A stretch of 64,000 nt of DNA from Rotaria socialis (GCA_905331475.1 CAJNYU010004374.1:19099-83098), one strand, 5' to 3'; shown: positions 46,041 to 59,900, counted from the stretch's first letter. The notes: generated by a model not told the origin, from the sequence alone. Numbers and translations are program-made.

Positions 46041-47749
46041 TAGATCCTTTCAAGTAAAGCGAAATTTGCGTTTAACATAGTCTCATATTTTTTTTTTTGG
46101 GTAAGGCTATACGTTCTGCTGCTTATGTATATGATTCACATTTTCTACCATGTTTTAGCTTTTTGCTCTACAACAATAAGCATTTTAACAACTTTGAACC
46201 AAATACCAAAAGTCCCGAAAATCTTTTTTGTGAAGAAGATAAAAAATTGACCGAATCGATAACAGAAATCACCGAAAAATAATATTGCTTAACTGCATCA
46301 AATCTTAATGGACACCTGTGTGAGCCAAGCAAGAAAAATCCGAAGCCAACATAGTCTCAGAAATACTTAGAAATATTCATGAGGTTCCATTGGGACCCAT
46401 TGGGATCTAATGGGATCCACAGGATCCGGGATCCGCTTTTCCCCCTTGCTATAACCCTATCGTACCCTACAAATTCACACATTGACCTTACTCTACCATC
46501 TGGTCATCATACCCTACTCCTGTCCTACTGTATAGACTTTTTCATTGCCTATCCTACTATACTCTCTGATTTGCAGATATTGCCCGATAATTTAATTGAA
46601 GCGTTTTTTATTGTATTGCAACATATCTAATTGATTTTCAACAACAAACAAGTATGCAAAGTTTAGAGCATGGTATTATAATCTTTTTTTCTTTAGCAAA
46701 TACAATCGGTTTTTGTTTTTCATATTCTTAAATTGATAGTTCTTTTTTCAAGTTGTTGATTTATTCAAATAATTCCTAATACGTTAGCTAATGGAATGTG
46801 TTCTCTTTTTCAGTCCATACGATAGGATTCGCGTGCATATAGCACATTAAATAAACAGTTGTCATGCATGTACCCCATTCAATTTTTGTACTCGTAAGAA
46901 ACTAAAGCAAAATCTATCATTCAATAAAGACAGCGATGTTGTTATGATAACTAACGTTGTTTCGTTCGCCGAATAGAATATATGTTTTTTTTATTTGTAT
47001 ATCAAATGTGACAAGAAGATTCAGCGGACATCTTGATTAACATTTATTGAGTTTTACCAGAAAAAAGCATAAAAGTAATAAATGATGCACTATTGTGCTC
47101 TCGTCTGTTGTTAGTCTATCGAATCAATGTGGATTCTAATCAATTTCTTTGTAGTCTTTTAAACCAGACGGATTTAAAGTGTTTCCGCAGTTACTTGAAC
47201 GAGAATCTTAGTAATAAGAACAACACTTTAATTTCATTATAAACATGTTGCACTATCTTTAGCCAACCATACCCTAAAAGTTATCAGCATAACCCTATCC
47301 TACCCTGCAGAAGCCTCTCTTTCATTCGACGATGTCACTTTCGCCGAAGAGCACATATACACGCATAATGTCCAAGTTTCATTTCATGAAAAGAAATTTT
47401 AAAATTTAGTAAAAAATGCTCATGCCCTATTGGTGAAGTAGTAAGAAGAAAAGATGAATAATAAACAAATAAAGAACAAGTGGCAAAGCAATATCCATTT
47501 GTTTCATTTGGAAAGATAAATGACGTAAAAATCCAACATTAGAATAACAAATGAGCATGATATGGGGTTAATTGACTATTTCAGAAAATCTAAAATAATC
47601 TAAAACCAATAAAAACTAAAACTCTCATTATCTTTTGATCATCATGCGTCTTAGCATGATTTAGAAAAAGAAACTAAATTGAGTCTCTTGTATATTTCAG
47701 TAGTGTTCTTCAGTCATCACATAAGTACCGGCAGTGAGCTGCCATAATT
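46041..47749. other. No gene; short repeated GGGATCC words
   Basis: A cluster of TGGGA(T/C)C and GGATCC words lies at about 46390-46432. Otherwise AT-rich with no supportable feature. Confidence 0.4.
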
Positions 47750-47920
47750 ATGAAAAGAAAACAAAATGTTGACCTCCAAGTGACCATAGATGAAATCAAA
47801 GAATACAATGCTATTTATTCATGGTTTCGACGAATTTCTGAACTAAAACTACTTTTAAAATCTTTCCTAAAAAATCTACACCGTACAGATTTGTTTTTAA
47901 AACAAAATATACAACAGTAG
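47750..47920 (+). CDS. Small open frame, 56 aa, unsupported by homology
   Basis: Opens MKRKQNVDLQVTIDEIKEYN and ends at TAG. The composition is protein-like, but there is no family and no neighbouring exon. It could be chance or a relic. Confidence 0.15.
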   Translation: MKRKQNVDLQVTIDEIKEYNAIYSWFRRISELKLLLKSFLKNLHRTDLFLKQNIQQ

Positions 47921-48877
47921 AAGTTTTCAAAGCTTCAGTTGTCTGTGTACATTGCTTCCAGTGGAAGCCTTCCACTGTTTACACTTGACATTAGAAACAT
48001 CACTTCTAATTAGTCAAAGTTTTTCTTTTCTATTTTTCTTCAGTAATAACATTGGGAAAGAAACAAAAACAAAAGATTTCCGTCAGTATCAAATAGTGAA
48101 ATCGAATTCGACCATTGAATAATTATCCTTTTGCCTAAAATGCAAAAGCAAAAACTGTTCCTCAATCGTAATTCAATAAAACGGATTCTAACGTATGATC
48201 TTTTTCTCGTTAGCAGAAATGGAAAAAGAAAAACTTGCCGCAAATAACAATTAAGATAGATCAAATTAAAACGAATCGTTTTTTTTCTAACTAGAGAAAA
48301 AAAACATTCATTTGAATTCAGTGTATCGAATTCTGAATTAGCCAAAGTTTTTCTTTTAGTTTTGCTCCTAAGCAGAAAAGTATTCATCTTTCGAAATTGG
48401 AATTGCCGAAATGCCATTTACGTCAAGTTTTTTCTTTGTTTCCCCCTAGTAGCAAAATGAATGTGGTTCAAATTCGATTTCTCGAATAACCATTTACGAA
48501 AAGTTTCTCGTTTTCTTCCGAATTACGAATATTTCTGTCATTTGAGTTCGATTAAGCCTTGAAATGAATTACTGTAAATAAACTGAATTAACAAGAGGAG
48601 AAGAGAAAAAGTGAGAAGACTGGAAACTTCTGCATTGTATTTTGAATTTCGTTATCTGTGATCATGCTTTAAGAACGGGTAAAATCTGCAGCGGAAAACT
48701 AAAGAATAACAGGCATTCACTCGATGATAAAGTAACACGCTAGTTTTAGTGCAGCTCGAAATACCTCGGCATTTCGATTATTCATGTGAAAATATTCTAA
48801 GTAAGAGAACTGTTTCTCATTCAGCTAACAGCACTTGCATTCGATTCTTTTGTCTTTTGGTCAAGGCCCACGACGTG

Positions 48878-48879
<2 letters not shown>
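47921..48879. other. No recognisable feature
   Basis: AT-rich. Loosely repeated stretches of GAATTCGA..ATTGAATAA and AAAAGTTTTTC(T/G)TTT type occur between 48010 and 48500. No gene. Confidence 0.4.
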
Positions 48880-48946
<67 letters not shown>

Positions 48947-48947
48947 N
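48880..48947. repeat. 67-base G homopolymer ending at an assembly gap
   Basis: An uninterrupted run of G at 48880-48946 followed by a single N at 48947. It may reflect a real poly-G tract where assembly stopped, or an artefact. The long glycine or proline open frames across it are consequences of the homopolymer. Confidence 0.9.
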
Positions 48948-49207
48948 CAATTAATTTCACATATTGGCGATAACATGTGGAGTCTTGTTCGATGCGAAAA
49001 TAATGCCGAAATCTTATAATGTAATCCAATTTCAATGTTTTGATTTGAATTATTAACAGGATTATACAGAGCCTTTTTTTATAATTGATTTAACTTTATA
49101 TTTATATATGATATTTTGTTTTTAATTCAAAATCGAGGATGTTAACTTTTCAATCACAAATATTGGAAATTTACACTATCTTATTCCAATTAATTATTTT
49201 TGTTAAA
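48948..49207. other. Short stretch between two homopolymer tracts
   Basis: AT-rich, no gene seen. Confidence 0.4.
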
Positions 49208-49245
49208 GGGGGGGGGGGGGGGGCCCCCCCCCCCCCCCCCCCCCC
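49208..49245. repeat. G16-C22 back-to-back homopolymer
   Basis: Sixteen G (49208-49223) directly followed by twenty-two C (49224-49245). The tract is self-complementary. It is either a natural palindromic junction or an assembly join of two homopolymer-bounded ends. Confidence 0.9.
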
Positions 49246-50906
49246 ATTTTCCAGCGTGTCTGCCAAATTGTTTTCGTCGTATGACTGCGAAAATTTCTGC
49301 AGAACCTAGGTTTCTGAAAATCTCACAGATCGTGCATATTTCGCTCTTACTTTGCTCATACTGTGAGCTGTCTGCTGAATCTTCCAGATTTACCAGACAG
49401 TGTATAGAATATCGTCGTTTCAGTGCATCTACTAGGTTGTCTGTACGGATTGTGGTTAAAAGTGTGAGTGGGAAATGTGTCTGTAAGTGGTCGTTTGTGT
49501 GGTTGATGTATGTATTTATGTGTACGTGAAAGAGTGTAGAAAGACTGGAAGTGCCAGACTAACACTGATGCATACGTTCCGCAACATCGCATACCCAATC
49601 GATGATCGATAAATGGTTAATAAAAAAGACTCTTGATTGATATAATTGCTTGCATAAATCTCGCTAAGAGGTAACAGAATGGTGGAGACTCTTTCGAGAT
49701 TTCGTTTGTGAAGTTTAAAATATTTGAAGTAACGATATATTCGACATTTTGCGTATAGAATATTTTTATATACTTTCCAGTATATAAGCGTTTTTATTGA
49801 ATACACTAGCGAAGCTTGACTCGATCAAGACGTTTTTTAAAAATTGCGTTTTATGTAGGTATATTTTTTGTTACGCTTTTTATCGTGTATATGAGTAATA
49901 AATAAATTGATTCTTATCTCATGCGTATTACCAAAAAATGATTAATGCTCGATCACATTGTACGATGTAAGCTTTAGAGAAATTTTCAAAAATTTTTCGA
50001 AGGCTGGAAATTACACGAGATGTTCGTTCTTAGACATTCGAAGCAGATAAACTGTTTCAGATTACTGTAAATTGAATATAAAACACTTGTATAGAAATGA
50101 CTGTCTGGGAAAGTTTCTGAACACTGTCTGCCAAAAACTTTAGTCACCACCACTCTCAAAAGCAATCGAGAGCCTTGCTTTTGGTCAGACTCAAATAGAT
50201 TCTCAAAAGTAGTCTTTCATTCTGATGAAAACTAAACATTGAAATACGAAGAGACACTCATTCTTATAGTTTCCTTTCAGAATTGAAAAGTTCAGAGAAG
50301 AACAGAATTGATGAGAAATTCATTTGTTTCTAAAGGAAAATAATAAAACTGTTTTATTAGATTGTAATAGATGCATGTTCATAGTCGAAAGTTCTAAGAA
50401 ACAAGAACCTGATCAGACGAGACGATTGCTCAACTTAGATTTTCTATCTTCTTACAATTCGAACATATTAAGATGTGTCGCGGACAGGATATGAGAATGT
50501 TCGTTCCGTGCGAACAAACAAACAAAACACTTATTTTCTTCTCTACAATTCAATGATCTGACACATTTGCATTCGTTTGTGCTTGACAATAATTTCAAGT
50601 TTCAATCAATTGATTGATTGACACAAACAAAGTAATTGTTCATATCTATGATATTCCCAACATGAATCATTCTTCTATCACCAAAATTTCTCACTGGAGA
50701 TTCCGATGGTTTTCTTTCAAAATCAATGAACATTTCTATGTCGTTCCTCTCGTTTTCATATGTGACTATATTTCATGATTTCCAAGATATTGGTTTGTTG
50801 AATTCTGTAAAGTAAACGAGAGTTGAGATTTGAATAAAATTTTATTTCAATTTCAACGTATAAGATTCAACCCTAGTTAATATACAATTAGAGCAAATAA
50901 CAAAGA
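49246..50906. other. No recognisable feature
   Basis: About 1.66 kb without a convincing gene. It includes the downstream region of the membrane-protein gene at 50907-51497. Confidence 0.4.
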
Positions 50907-51497
50907 TTATGGTTTATGATCTTTCACGAATATTGGTTCAGATATTGTTCTCCTCCTCTCATTCAAAAAGAAAAACATTATCATGATCATGATTGCTAAT
51001 AATGCTTGAGAAAATTCAAATAAACCTAATAGAATTGTGTTCGATGGGTCGATGTCACTTGAAATAAGTGATATTATTATTGGTACAGAAGCAACAACCA
51101 AAACCGGTAAGAGATCATTAAGAAGTACATGCATCAAGAAGATATTGTAAGCAGCCATGACATAGCCCGTATAGTGTAAATGTTTCAAGCTGCCTGGTAC
51201 AATATGACAATCCGAACGAACTAACATTTCGAAGTTCTTTAGCCATTGATAATCATTTAATAAATCATTACCAGAAACATTTGTGTGCAAATGTTCCACA
51301 AAAGCATCAGCTTCTGCAACCATTCTGAACATAGGATCATCATTAAATGCATGATTTTCAATGATCACACTATGATAATAGACGAACATGAACCAAATAG
51401 GTACAAGTGATACCATAAATAAACAAATTGCCGTCAATGAATTTATATCCTTTGGAGCAGAAGGCCATTTGAGATACCGATAAATGTTTCCCGGCAT
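50907..51497 (-). CDS. Three- to four-pass membrane protein of an unnamed family (intact copy A)
   Basis: 196 aa from the ATG at 51497, chosen because MPGNIYRYLKWPSAPKD aligns with the starts of the two other copies in this window. An in-frame ATG further upstream at 51578 is less likely. Hydrophobic segments: about residues 20-42, 110-145 (probably two helices) and 155-178. Sequence blocks shared by the paralogues are LNDYQWL, then IVPxSLKxLxYTGYxMAxYN and an LGxFEFSQ before the last helix. A charged C-terminal tail follows. Single exon, intact. No function is known to me; a role at a membrane is all that can be said. Confidence 0.7.
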   Translation of the reverse strand: MPGNIYRYLKWPSAPKDINSLTAICLFMVSLVPIWFMFVYYHSVIIENHAFNDDPMFRMVAEADAFVEHLHTNVSGNDLLNDYQWLKNFEMLVRSDCHIVPGSLKHLHYTGYVMAAYNIFLMHVLLNDLLPVLVVASVPIIISLISSDIDPSNTILLGLFEFSQALLAIMIMIMFFFLNERRRTISEPIFVKDHKP

Positions 51498-51778
51498 TGT
51501 TATCAGTGTTTTGAATAGAAATCTTAAACAAAAACTTAAATGACATTTTATATTGACAATCAAAGTACAAAATGACACTCTACTATTTTTCTAAACAAAG
51601 TATGACAAAGTTTCCAAGATGTAGTGTTAGAATTAGATAAAAAAAAATATGAAATAGATCCTAGGAATTTATGACGGGTACCCACCCTACTGAGAGAGGC
51701 GTTCATATCGAAGTCTCGCGAAAATCTGTTTCTTTTTTTCAAGCAAATTTTTGACTGTTTTGTTCGATGTTTTGTTTA

Positions 51779-51903
51779 GGCCCCATTCACACCAAAAAGA
51801 TAAAACAGAATCAACCACTAAATCGTCTCAAAAAGATGACTTGAGTGTGAATTAACCAATCACGTTGCTTAATTCTGTTTTATTTTTTTGGTCTGTTTGG
51901 GGC
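51779..51903. mobile_element. 125-bp miniature inverted-repeat element
   Basis: The left arm GGCCCCATTCACACCAAAAA, continuing to 51811, pairs with the inverted right arm at 51872-51903 (ending TGTTTGGGGC). The arms share GATAAAACAGAAT-like sequence with few mismatches. No coding capacity. Confidence 0.6.
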
Positions 51904-53114
51904 AGTGTTTTTAATGATTAGTGTACCCCAGCAGAACAAAGTGTACGTACACTCTGTTTTTTCAGAATACACTTTGTTTTCCTATGAGGTACACTCTGAA
52001 AATAAAATTTTTGGCTTAGTAGGGTGTACATGTACACTGTGCTTCGAAATCCTATTAAAAATACTGGTTTGGGGTCTTACACTTACACGGTAGAAAAGCT
52101 CTATATTTCATCATTAGTTGACGAATCAGGAGCGATTAAAAAGGAAATTACTGAAAATCGATGCACATCAGTGTCAATAGAGAGAATAATTTTAATCACA
52201 ATAAACTATAATAATTTATTTATTTTTTATTCAATAAATTATATAGTATAGATGTCGCTAAACACAGAGTGCTGAGTTTAGCTGACACACACTATGTAAA
52301 CTTCATCTTGTGCATATTGATTATAATGATCAATCACGGTCATTTTCATGTTCTAGAATTAAATTGGTACAAAAAAATTAAAAAAATCATCTAGAGAACA
52401 GTGAGAAAATAGATCAATGACCATAGTAAACGTGAGTGAGAATACTATTTCAGCTACTTTGACTAGTTTTGACTCGAGGCGCTCTCTCACAAACATTTTC
52501 AAATTCTTTTTTTAACTACGGATGTCTTCAAAAGTGAAAATCAACAATTCTTCATCTTTTATAAATGATGCTTTTTCATCAGTATTACACCTTAAAATAT
52601 CTCCTAGATTTTATTGCTAGTGATACTTATTTATATAGTTTTCACTTATCTAAAATAAAATGTTATTGAAAATTCGATTTCAACAAAGTTCTCTGTTGAA
52701 TTCCTCTATTATTAACAAATGTCTTCCAATAAACATGATAGATCGAATCTCTCATCTAATTGAAAAGACGTCATATCACTATGATCTGGCCTCCGATTGC
52801 ACTTGTTTAAAAATATAGGAATCCTTAGAGGATCAAGGTTGTCAAAGATATAGGATTTTCGATAAAAATGACAAAAATATAGGATGTTTTATACATAGTT
52901 TCTGTTGAATTGTTTTGCTGTTTTTTAACTGCCCTGGTCGAAAATCGTTTTAATGAAGCTGTTATCAACAGTTCAACTGTAGCCAAGATCCTTATGTATT
53001 TTTTTCTACTGAAATAAGTCGCTAATTCGAGGATCATTATAAAAGTTTTTCACAAATCGATAAATAACAGTAAAGTAGATCATAAGCTTTGAAAAAACAA
53101 ATACATGAAAAAGA
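51904..53114. other. Intergenic; inverted GTGTAC motifs
   Basis: A small cluster of GTGTAC(G)TACAC-type palindromic words lies at about 51921-52040 (GTGTACGTACAC, GTGTACATGTACAC). No gene is seen. The sequence ends at the N at 53115. Confidence 0.4.
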
Positions 53115-53284
53115 NTACATCGGGTTGTCTTTCAATGCACGATAATCAATAATCACATTATTAAAACAGACGCACATAAAGCCAAAAGGTAGGAAAATAA
53201 AAAAAATAAACCAATTGCCACGAGAAAATTCGTATCCGTTGGAGCACAAAACCATTTGAGAAACCGAATCACGAGTCGCGGCAT
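53115..53284 (-). pseudogene. Membrane-protein family copy B, truncated at an N and frameshifted
   Basis: Opens at ATG 53284 with RFLKWFCAPTDTN and reads the first membrane segment. A T tract of 8 (plus-strand A run at 53199-53206) then shifts the frame; sequence homologous to the other copies continues in another frame (FGFMCVCFNNVIIDYRALKD). Homology stops exactly at the N at 53115. The DNA is nearly identical to copy C at 62875 in inverted orientation, including about 150 bp upstream of the ATG. Confidence 0.75.
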
Positions 53285-53986
53285 TTTTATAATTGACTAG
53301 AATGTAAATATAAATATTTAAAATAGAGAAACAAAACTAACATATATAAAAATCTTCTCTGAAAAAGAAATGTTTTTTTTGTTTTTTTTAATGTTTATCG
53401 TTCAAAATTTGTAGAAGAGTTTTGATCATACATAGTTCCTTTACAGCTGAACTGAGAGGATGAATCATAAAGATAATTAATCGTTCAATCACAATCGTTC
53501 TTTCAGAATGTATCACTAAGTATGAATAGAGTTTTCTAAGTAATGAATTTCATCATGTCTACATGAAAAGTATTTAAGATTTCTTCGAATTTAAGATTTT
53601 TCGTATTAGATCCGATTCAAGCTTCGCATCGCATTTCGTATACGCGTGAAACTCGAATACCATCTAGCTTAATTAATGCATATTGAATTGGTACAAGTTC
53701 TTCAAAGTCATAGTGACATATTTCAAACTAATCTAAACTCAATAGTACTCCGATCTTTGGAATTTTAGTGTATATATATATAGGATTTAGTTTATATACT
53801 ACTAGGTTGGCTAATTAAGATCACTCTATTTTTTCATTCCATATAAATTTTGAAATATTATGGTATCGAATATTTAGTGTCATACAAATGATTCTCTATG
53901 GTCTAGTCATTGTCGTTTTTTTTTCATCTTAAAAATAGATTATTGATTTCGACTTTTTAAATATATTTATAAACAATGTATGATGA
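53285..53986. other. Upstream flank of copy B and gap before the TARBP1 relic
   Basis: 53285 to about 53437 is an inverted duplicate of about 62730-62874. The rest is AT-rich. I looked here for the missing TARBP1 catalytic exons on the minus strand and did not find them. Confidence 0.5.
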
Positions 53987-53993
53987 CACTTAC

Positions 53994-56900
53994 CATCTAA
54001 ATTTGCTTGTTTATCAATAAGTGACGCAACAACAATCAATTGAGTTCGTTTAATATTTGCTCTTAATTCAGTATCATCAAGTGCTTCAACAACCGGATAT
54101 GGATTTGCTTTATGTTGAATCGTTGAAGATCCTTCTTCATCTTGTGTCGTTCCTGCTTCATATTTTCCAGAAGCTAAATAGTTTTAAAATAATAAATATT
54201 TTCTTAACATTTGACCTATAGCGCTAAAGAGCTGGTCTCTATGGAAATAGACATCAGTCGAAAAAGTATTGTTTCAAAAACTGTGTTTAAAAATATAAAA
54301 GAAAATAGCGCGCTCTATAGAACAAATTTCATTGTATAAAATTGAGCCACCAAAAGCTGTTTCGCATTTTTAAATTAGATAGGTTTCAATCGAAATACAA
54401 AATAGATTAGTTTTTTTTGCCAGTTAATCTCCATATTCTAATTTGACATGATTGCAAAATCGTTGAAACATTATGAACTGATATTGGAAATGTTAAATGT
54501 AACTGTTGACTTATTTCAATAAACTATTCGGACCATAAATATTCATCATCAGCTATCACAGATAATTTTGGTAATCGATAAAAAAATGTTTCAAGTAAAA
54601 AATCTCGTATTGGATCGAATTGATAAAGAAATAAACTTTGAAGCTTCATTGTATATCTACCAAGTCTATTAATAATAAAATAGAGAAGAACAAATATTAT
54701 AAAACAAGAAGACAAAACGTTACTCAGATTTATCATCATTTCGTTGAAAACATTGATATGATTTATAGGATGTTTCATTTTTCTAGATGATGACGTTCAA
54801 TATATTCAAGTAATTTAACCATTGTGGAACAAGAAAATGTTCAAATATGAAAATTTGAATGCATTAATAATGGACTAATATATTTGAAAATTTTATTGAT
54901 ATATTCAATCTAATTAGGAATCAATTTTATCAAAAATACAATAACAAAAAAATTGCTTTTAACCTATTCAACTAGATCTGATAAAAGACTTGGTATATGT
55001 GACGCTATTGAAATCCAAGCACATACAGTTCCCGTTCTATGTTGATGAGCATTTTTTAAATAATTCTCATATAAATCATTCAAACATATTATTCGATCTT
55101 CTGATATTAAACGAACAATAATCCATTCAGCAAGTAAGCGAAGTGATGGTTCATTCTCTCGAGTTAATGTGTCAACTGTATAATCATAGATTATTTTTAA
55201 AAATCTCTAAAAGTCAAATATACTCAAAACAACTTTTTTTTGTTTAAATTTCTTTCTACCGAATTTTTGATCACAGATGTTAAACAATGAAGACATTGAA
55301 GTGAACGAAACATAATACGATGTTCAAGTGAATTCGTACAAAAACGTGGTCGACGTTCTTTTGATGCTAAACAACGATGTTTTTCAATGGCTTGCATGAC
55401 AATATCATTTTGTTGAACATTAAGTAATGATGGCCACATATGAAGAAGAAATAATTGTATTAATACACGTATATTTCGATCATAACGATATTCACTAGAA
55501 GAATAAGTTTAAAGAGTATATATAATAATTGTTTAATCAACTTACGGTATTATATGAGAACTAGTAATCAGTAAACGAATCGATTCATCTTGTTCAACAT
55601 GTTGCTCTGCTTGCCATTGCTGTCTGAAAAAAACAAAAGTTTTGCTCGAGATTTTATTTTTATTTCTATTTTACTTTTTATCTTTTTGATAAATTTGTCC
55701 GAAAATAACACATTCAATTAAAATTGGTAAATGAGATGATTGAATTCGATGTTCCTGTAACCATATCGGAACGGTCGATTCAAATATGACATTCATAATT
55801 CCGGATACGTGCCCACAGTTTTCAAGCATTTTTGTAAACCACCAATTAGGAAATAGATGATTTTTTTAATCAAACTTTTCGAATTTTGGAATAATGTCTA
55901 TATTAATTACATACTTGAGTCAAGATATTAGATACGTTCATATCGGTAACAGAAGATAAAATTGCTTGGCAAAACATGGTTAAACAAGGGCAATAGATTG
56001 GCGTTCGATTCGATGATCAATTTCATTGAGTACAGTAACTGAATTTTCGATTAGTTTACATTTAATTTCATTCGTTGTCTACAAAATAAAATTGAATATT
56101 TATTATAAAAGAAACAAAGCTTTCATTTTACTTGTGTTTGACGAAGTAAGACACCGCCGATAGCACGAAAGGCATAAGGTATAGTTCTCTTGGTGATGCT
56201 TTAAATAAATCATCGATGATATTATCACATAAATCCACTGATGATATATTATTAGCAATTAATAAATGTTTAGCAATTAACATATCGGCTTGTGGAATGC
56301 TTTTTTAAGTAAAAATAAAAAATAAAAAATAAATATGAAATAGAAAAATAAATGTTTATTTATACCTGATATTGGGTTGATCGAGTAATGGTAGAAGCTT
56401 AGAAAATAATGGAAGAATACGAAATTTAGGATTCCATTCGTTAGTAAAATCTGATAATCGATTTGTTAAAAGTCAATCCACGGAATGTGCAAATAAAACC
56501 AATAGACATTGCCAACTATTTCCTGACTAAAAATAATTAGAAAATATATTTTCCAATCAATTACAATTACGATGAGATGATTTAATTCGCTTACAAGCAC
56601 AAAACTACGGAGGATTCGATAAATTTGTGTTTTAAAACTATCTGAGAGCTTTGATACGTACCAACGAATCGAAAATTGACTCCGATACTTTTTCAGTACC
56701 ATTTTATCAGATAACATAAGTAATGCGCTCGTGCTGCACTACTTTTTCCATTCACACAATCATCTGTCATCAATACTTCATGGATCTTAATATAGATACA
56801 TTAAACAGCACTTATTAAGACACTGTGGTTGGAAAAGCAAACAAGCTTCGAAGGAGCTGAGGAAAAAAACTGCTTCGCGGCGCATGTACCAATGACGGTT

Positions 56901-59900
56901 TCTTATTTTTATGAAATAGGTCGTTCAGGCCTTATGAATATTTCAATGATGCATATCGTATGCATCTCATACTGGTAATAGTTTTTGACTCCGATAGATC
57001 CCCGGATAAATCTCAATCGAACATCGTTTAGCTTTGTGAGATATCTCATTTCTCAGTTAAAGATTTGTTCATATTCCTATCAACTTAATATCGTTCCATT
57101 CTTAAATTGTATGTAATATCATAAAAGAATGGTGTTAAAGCATGCCTATTCACCAGTTACTATGCAGCTGTCTCTCATTAATGATCACGTGTCAACGTTT
57201 TTTTCTCAAGAGAGATTCGCTTTCTCTTTAATAGAAAACATGAGGAATGAACCAAGCAAGATTTCACCAACGCGGTGACAACTAAATAGCGATGAATTTT
57301 ACATTGCTATTTATTTGATATGGTTTTATCTTGTGATGTAAATTAAAAAATAGACATTGGATTCTTTGCTATCCTAGTGGCATTGAAAAGTCGATTCCAA
57401 TCCGAAAAAAAACAAGCTTATGCATCTACCTGTTGTTGTTGTTGTATCATTGCTTCAATTTGAGTAATTAATTCTTGTAAAAAAACGGCTTATATCTTCA
57501 TGATTTCCAACCATTAAAAAGACGATTGGTAATTTAGCAAAAGCGATTGATTGTTTAATCTATATGATTAAAAATAAATATGTAAATTATTAGAAATGAT
57601 GATTCTTTCTTACGGAATGTATTTTAATAAAATTTAAACTTTCTCGTACAACTAATCGAATACTTGATGAAAGCCAATCTTTAATAAAATTTGATGAATG
57701 AAAATAATTTTCTTGTATTAAACCCGAAAAAAGTTCAATTGATCTTCGAACATTATTTATTGACATATATGGACGTTGATAGGCTGTTCGAATATTTTCA
57801 ATTAATGGATTAAATATTGTTTTTAATATATCTGTATTACGATTATCAAGAAGATCAAGTAAAAATGCTGTTTGACGATATTCTAATAAAGTATTATCAA
57901 GCGAAAACAGCCGAGTATCTAATGATGCATTTAAATCTTCGGATGAAAGAAATTCTTCGATTAATGTTTGTAATTGTCGAATATTAAATGTGAAATGAGT
58001 TGATATTGTTTGAAAATGTTGATCGATCAAAAAAAGAAAAAAATCGTGAAAGATTTGATGATATTGACCAATCAAGTAGATTAATTACAATATCAAGTAT
58101 TGATGAATAAGCAGATAGACGAAGAACTGGCGCATATGTATTAAATTGTGTTAATATTAATGACGAAAATATTTTAATATGTTCATCATTTAATAAAGAT
58201 TGATTTTGATGATTCAAAGCAAATGTTTGTAATGAATATAATACACGTACAAGTGATAGATGTGACCATTTAATAGTTTGTAGACGTGATAGCAATGCTA
58301 ATAAACATGAGCCTAATAATTTAAATAGAAATTGAATAGAATTTCAAAAATTCTTTTACTTAGATTTTCAGCAACATTAAGCCATCGTTCAAGATAAGAT
58401 TCTAAACATAGTTCCATAGGTTGTGAATCGCTAATTTCCTCACCTCTAATAATTAAAAAGCATTTTATACAAAAAAAAACAATGAATGAATACGATCTTA
58501 CTTGAGAAAAATAAAATTATTTGATGACCAATAAAGTACAGTTTCAAGAAAGAACTAGACAAATAAACAAATGCATAAGTGGATATCGGATAAGTGTTTT
58601 CTTGTAGAAATTTTAAGAGCAAAATGAACCGAAGAGTACTCACATATGTATGAACTGACTTATTTTAATAGAAAAAGAAATGACTTGAGGCATTGTATAA
58701 TCACTGAAAAGCGCTATCAGCTAGATAACTCATTGACACTACGTTCAGTTGTCTCAGTGTTGCGTGCTTTCGGAAAACAAGGCATAACGAAGCCAAAATA
58801 ATGTCGTTTAAGTGACCGGATAATTCGTCACGAGTGTGTTGATATGAGGAAAGATCTTTTGTGTGCCCACACACTCACCCTGCGTCAGAATACTCTGAGA
58901 TTAATATATTTTAATTGAATTCAGCTACAGCCAAATGAAGAGGATTGGCTACTTTGAATTGAATTTTCTGATGCTTACTTTAATCTGAATGTCCCACGAA
59001 CTTGATTATGAGGAAGAGAGAATACTTCAGATTACTGCAAAAAACAAAAACTCCAGGTTTGTTCTATTGTCTCCAGATAATAAAAATCTGTTTGTTTCAA
59101 TATGCTGAATAATCTTCGATTAATTTTTCTCCTTCGTTTTCTACAATAAAAACTTTCTCAATCCCAGGTCGTGGACGTACGGCGGGAAACGGCCGGAAAG
59201 CACAGGAAAGCGCTGGAAAGTGGAAGCAGTATTCCAGTTGGAAGTTACCGGATTTTCTTCCTGTAGATTCCGATCAACTTCCAGATGTAAAACACAGAAA
59301 ACTGACCGGAAAACACAGGAAACTGACCGGAATCCACAGGAAAAAATCCGGTAACTTCCAACTGGAATACTGCTTCCAGTTTCCAGCGCTTTCCCGTGCT
59401 TTCCGGCCAGATACGGTGATTTTTCCGCATCTTTCCGGCCGGTTCCTACAGTATCCGTCCTCCGGAATCATTGACCTGGGATACTGAAAAAAACATTATA
59501 GCAAATAAAAACTACGTAGGCGATTATTAAAGGCTCACTCGTTATGTGATAAAAGAGTTTCATAAAAGAAAAAAGTCGACCAAATTAAAACTAAGTTGCC
59601 AAGCAGAATGGTGAATAAGCATTGAAGTCGACAGGAGCCTCCATTTGCCTCGTAAACATATCTTTTCTTGACAGCCTACGGTAAGCTATGAAAAGATTCA
59701 TTAGTATTATTTAGGCCGAATAGGCATGTCCAAGGAGGTTTTTCCTTCATGATGTATCATGATGGACATCTTTTTTTCTAATTACAATAAATATATTGAC
59801 GATGGGTGATACCTGACATAATGAGATTAGATATTTTTATTTAGTCTAATTACATTTCCGTCATGTTTCACAATTTAATTACGAAGAAAGTAATTTTTAT

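Noticed and set aside
48749-49529. Long Gly- and Pro-rich open frames
   Set aside because: They are translations of G and C homopolymers and an N gap, with no protein-like sequence outside the tracts.
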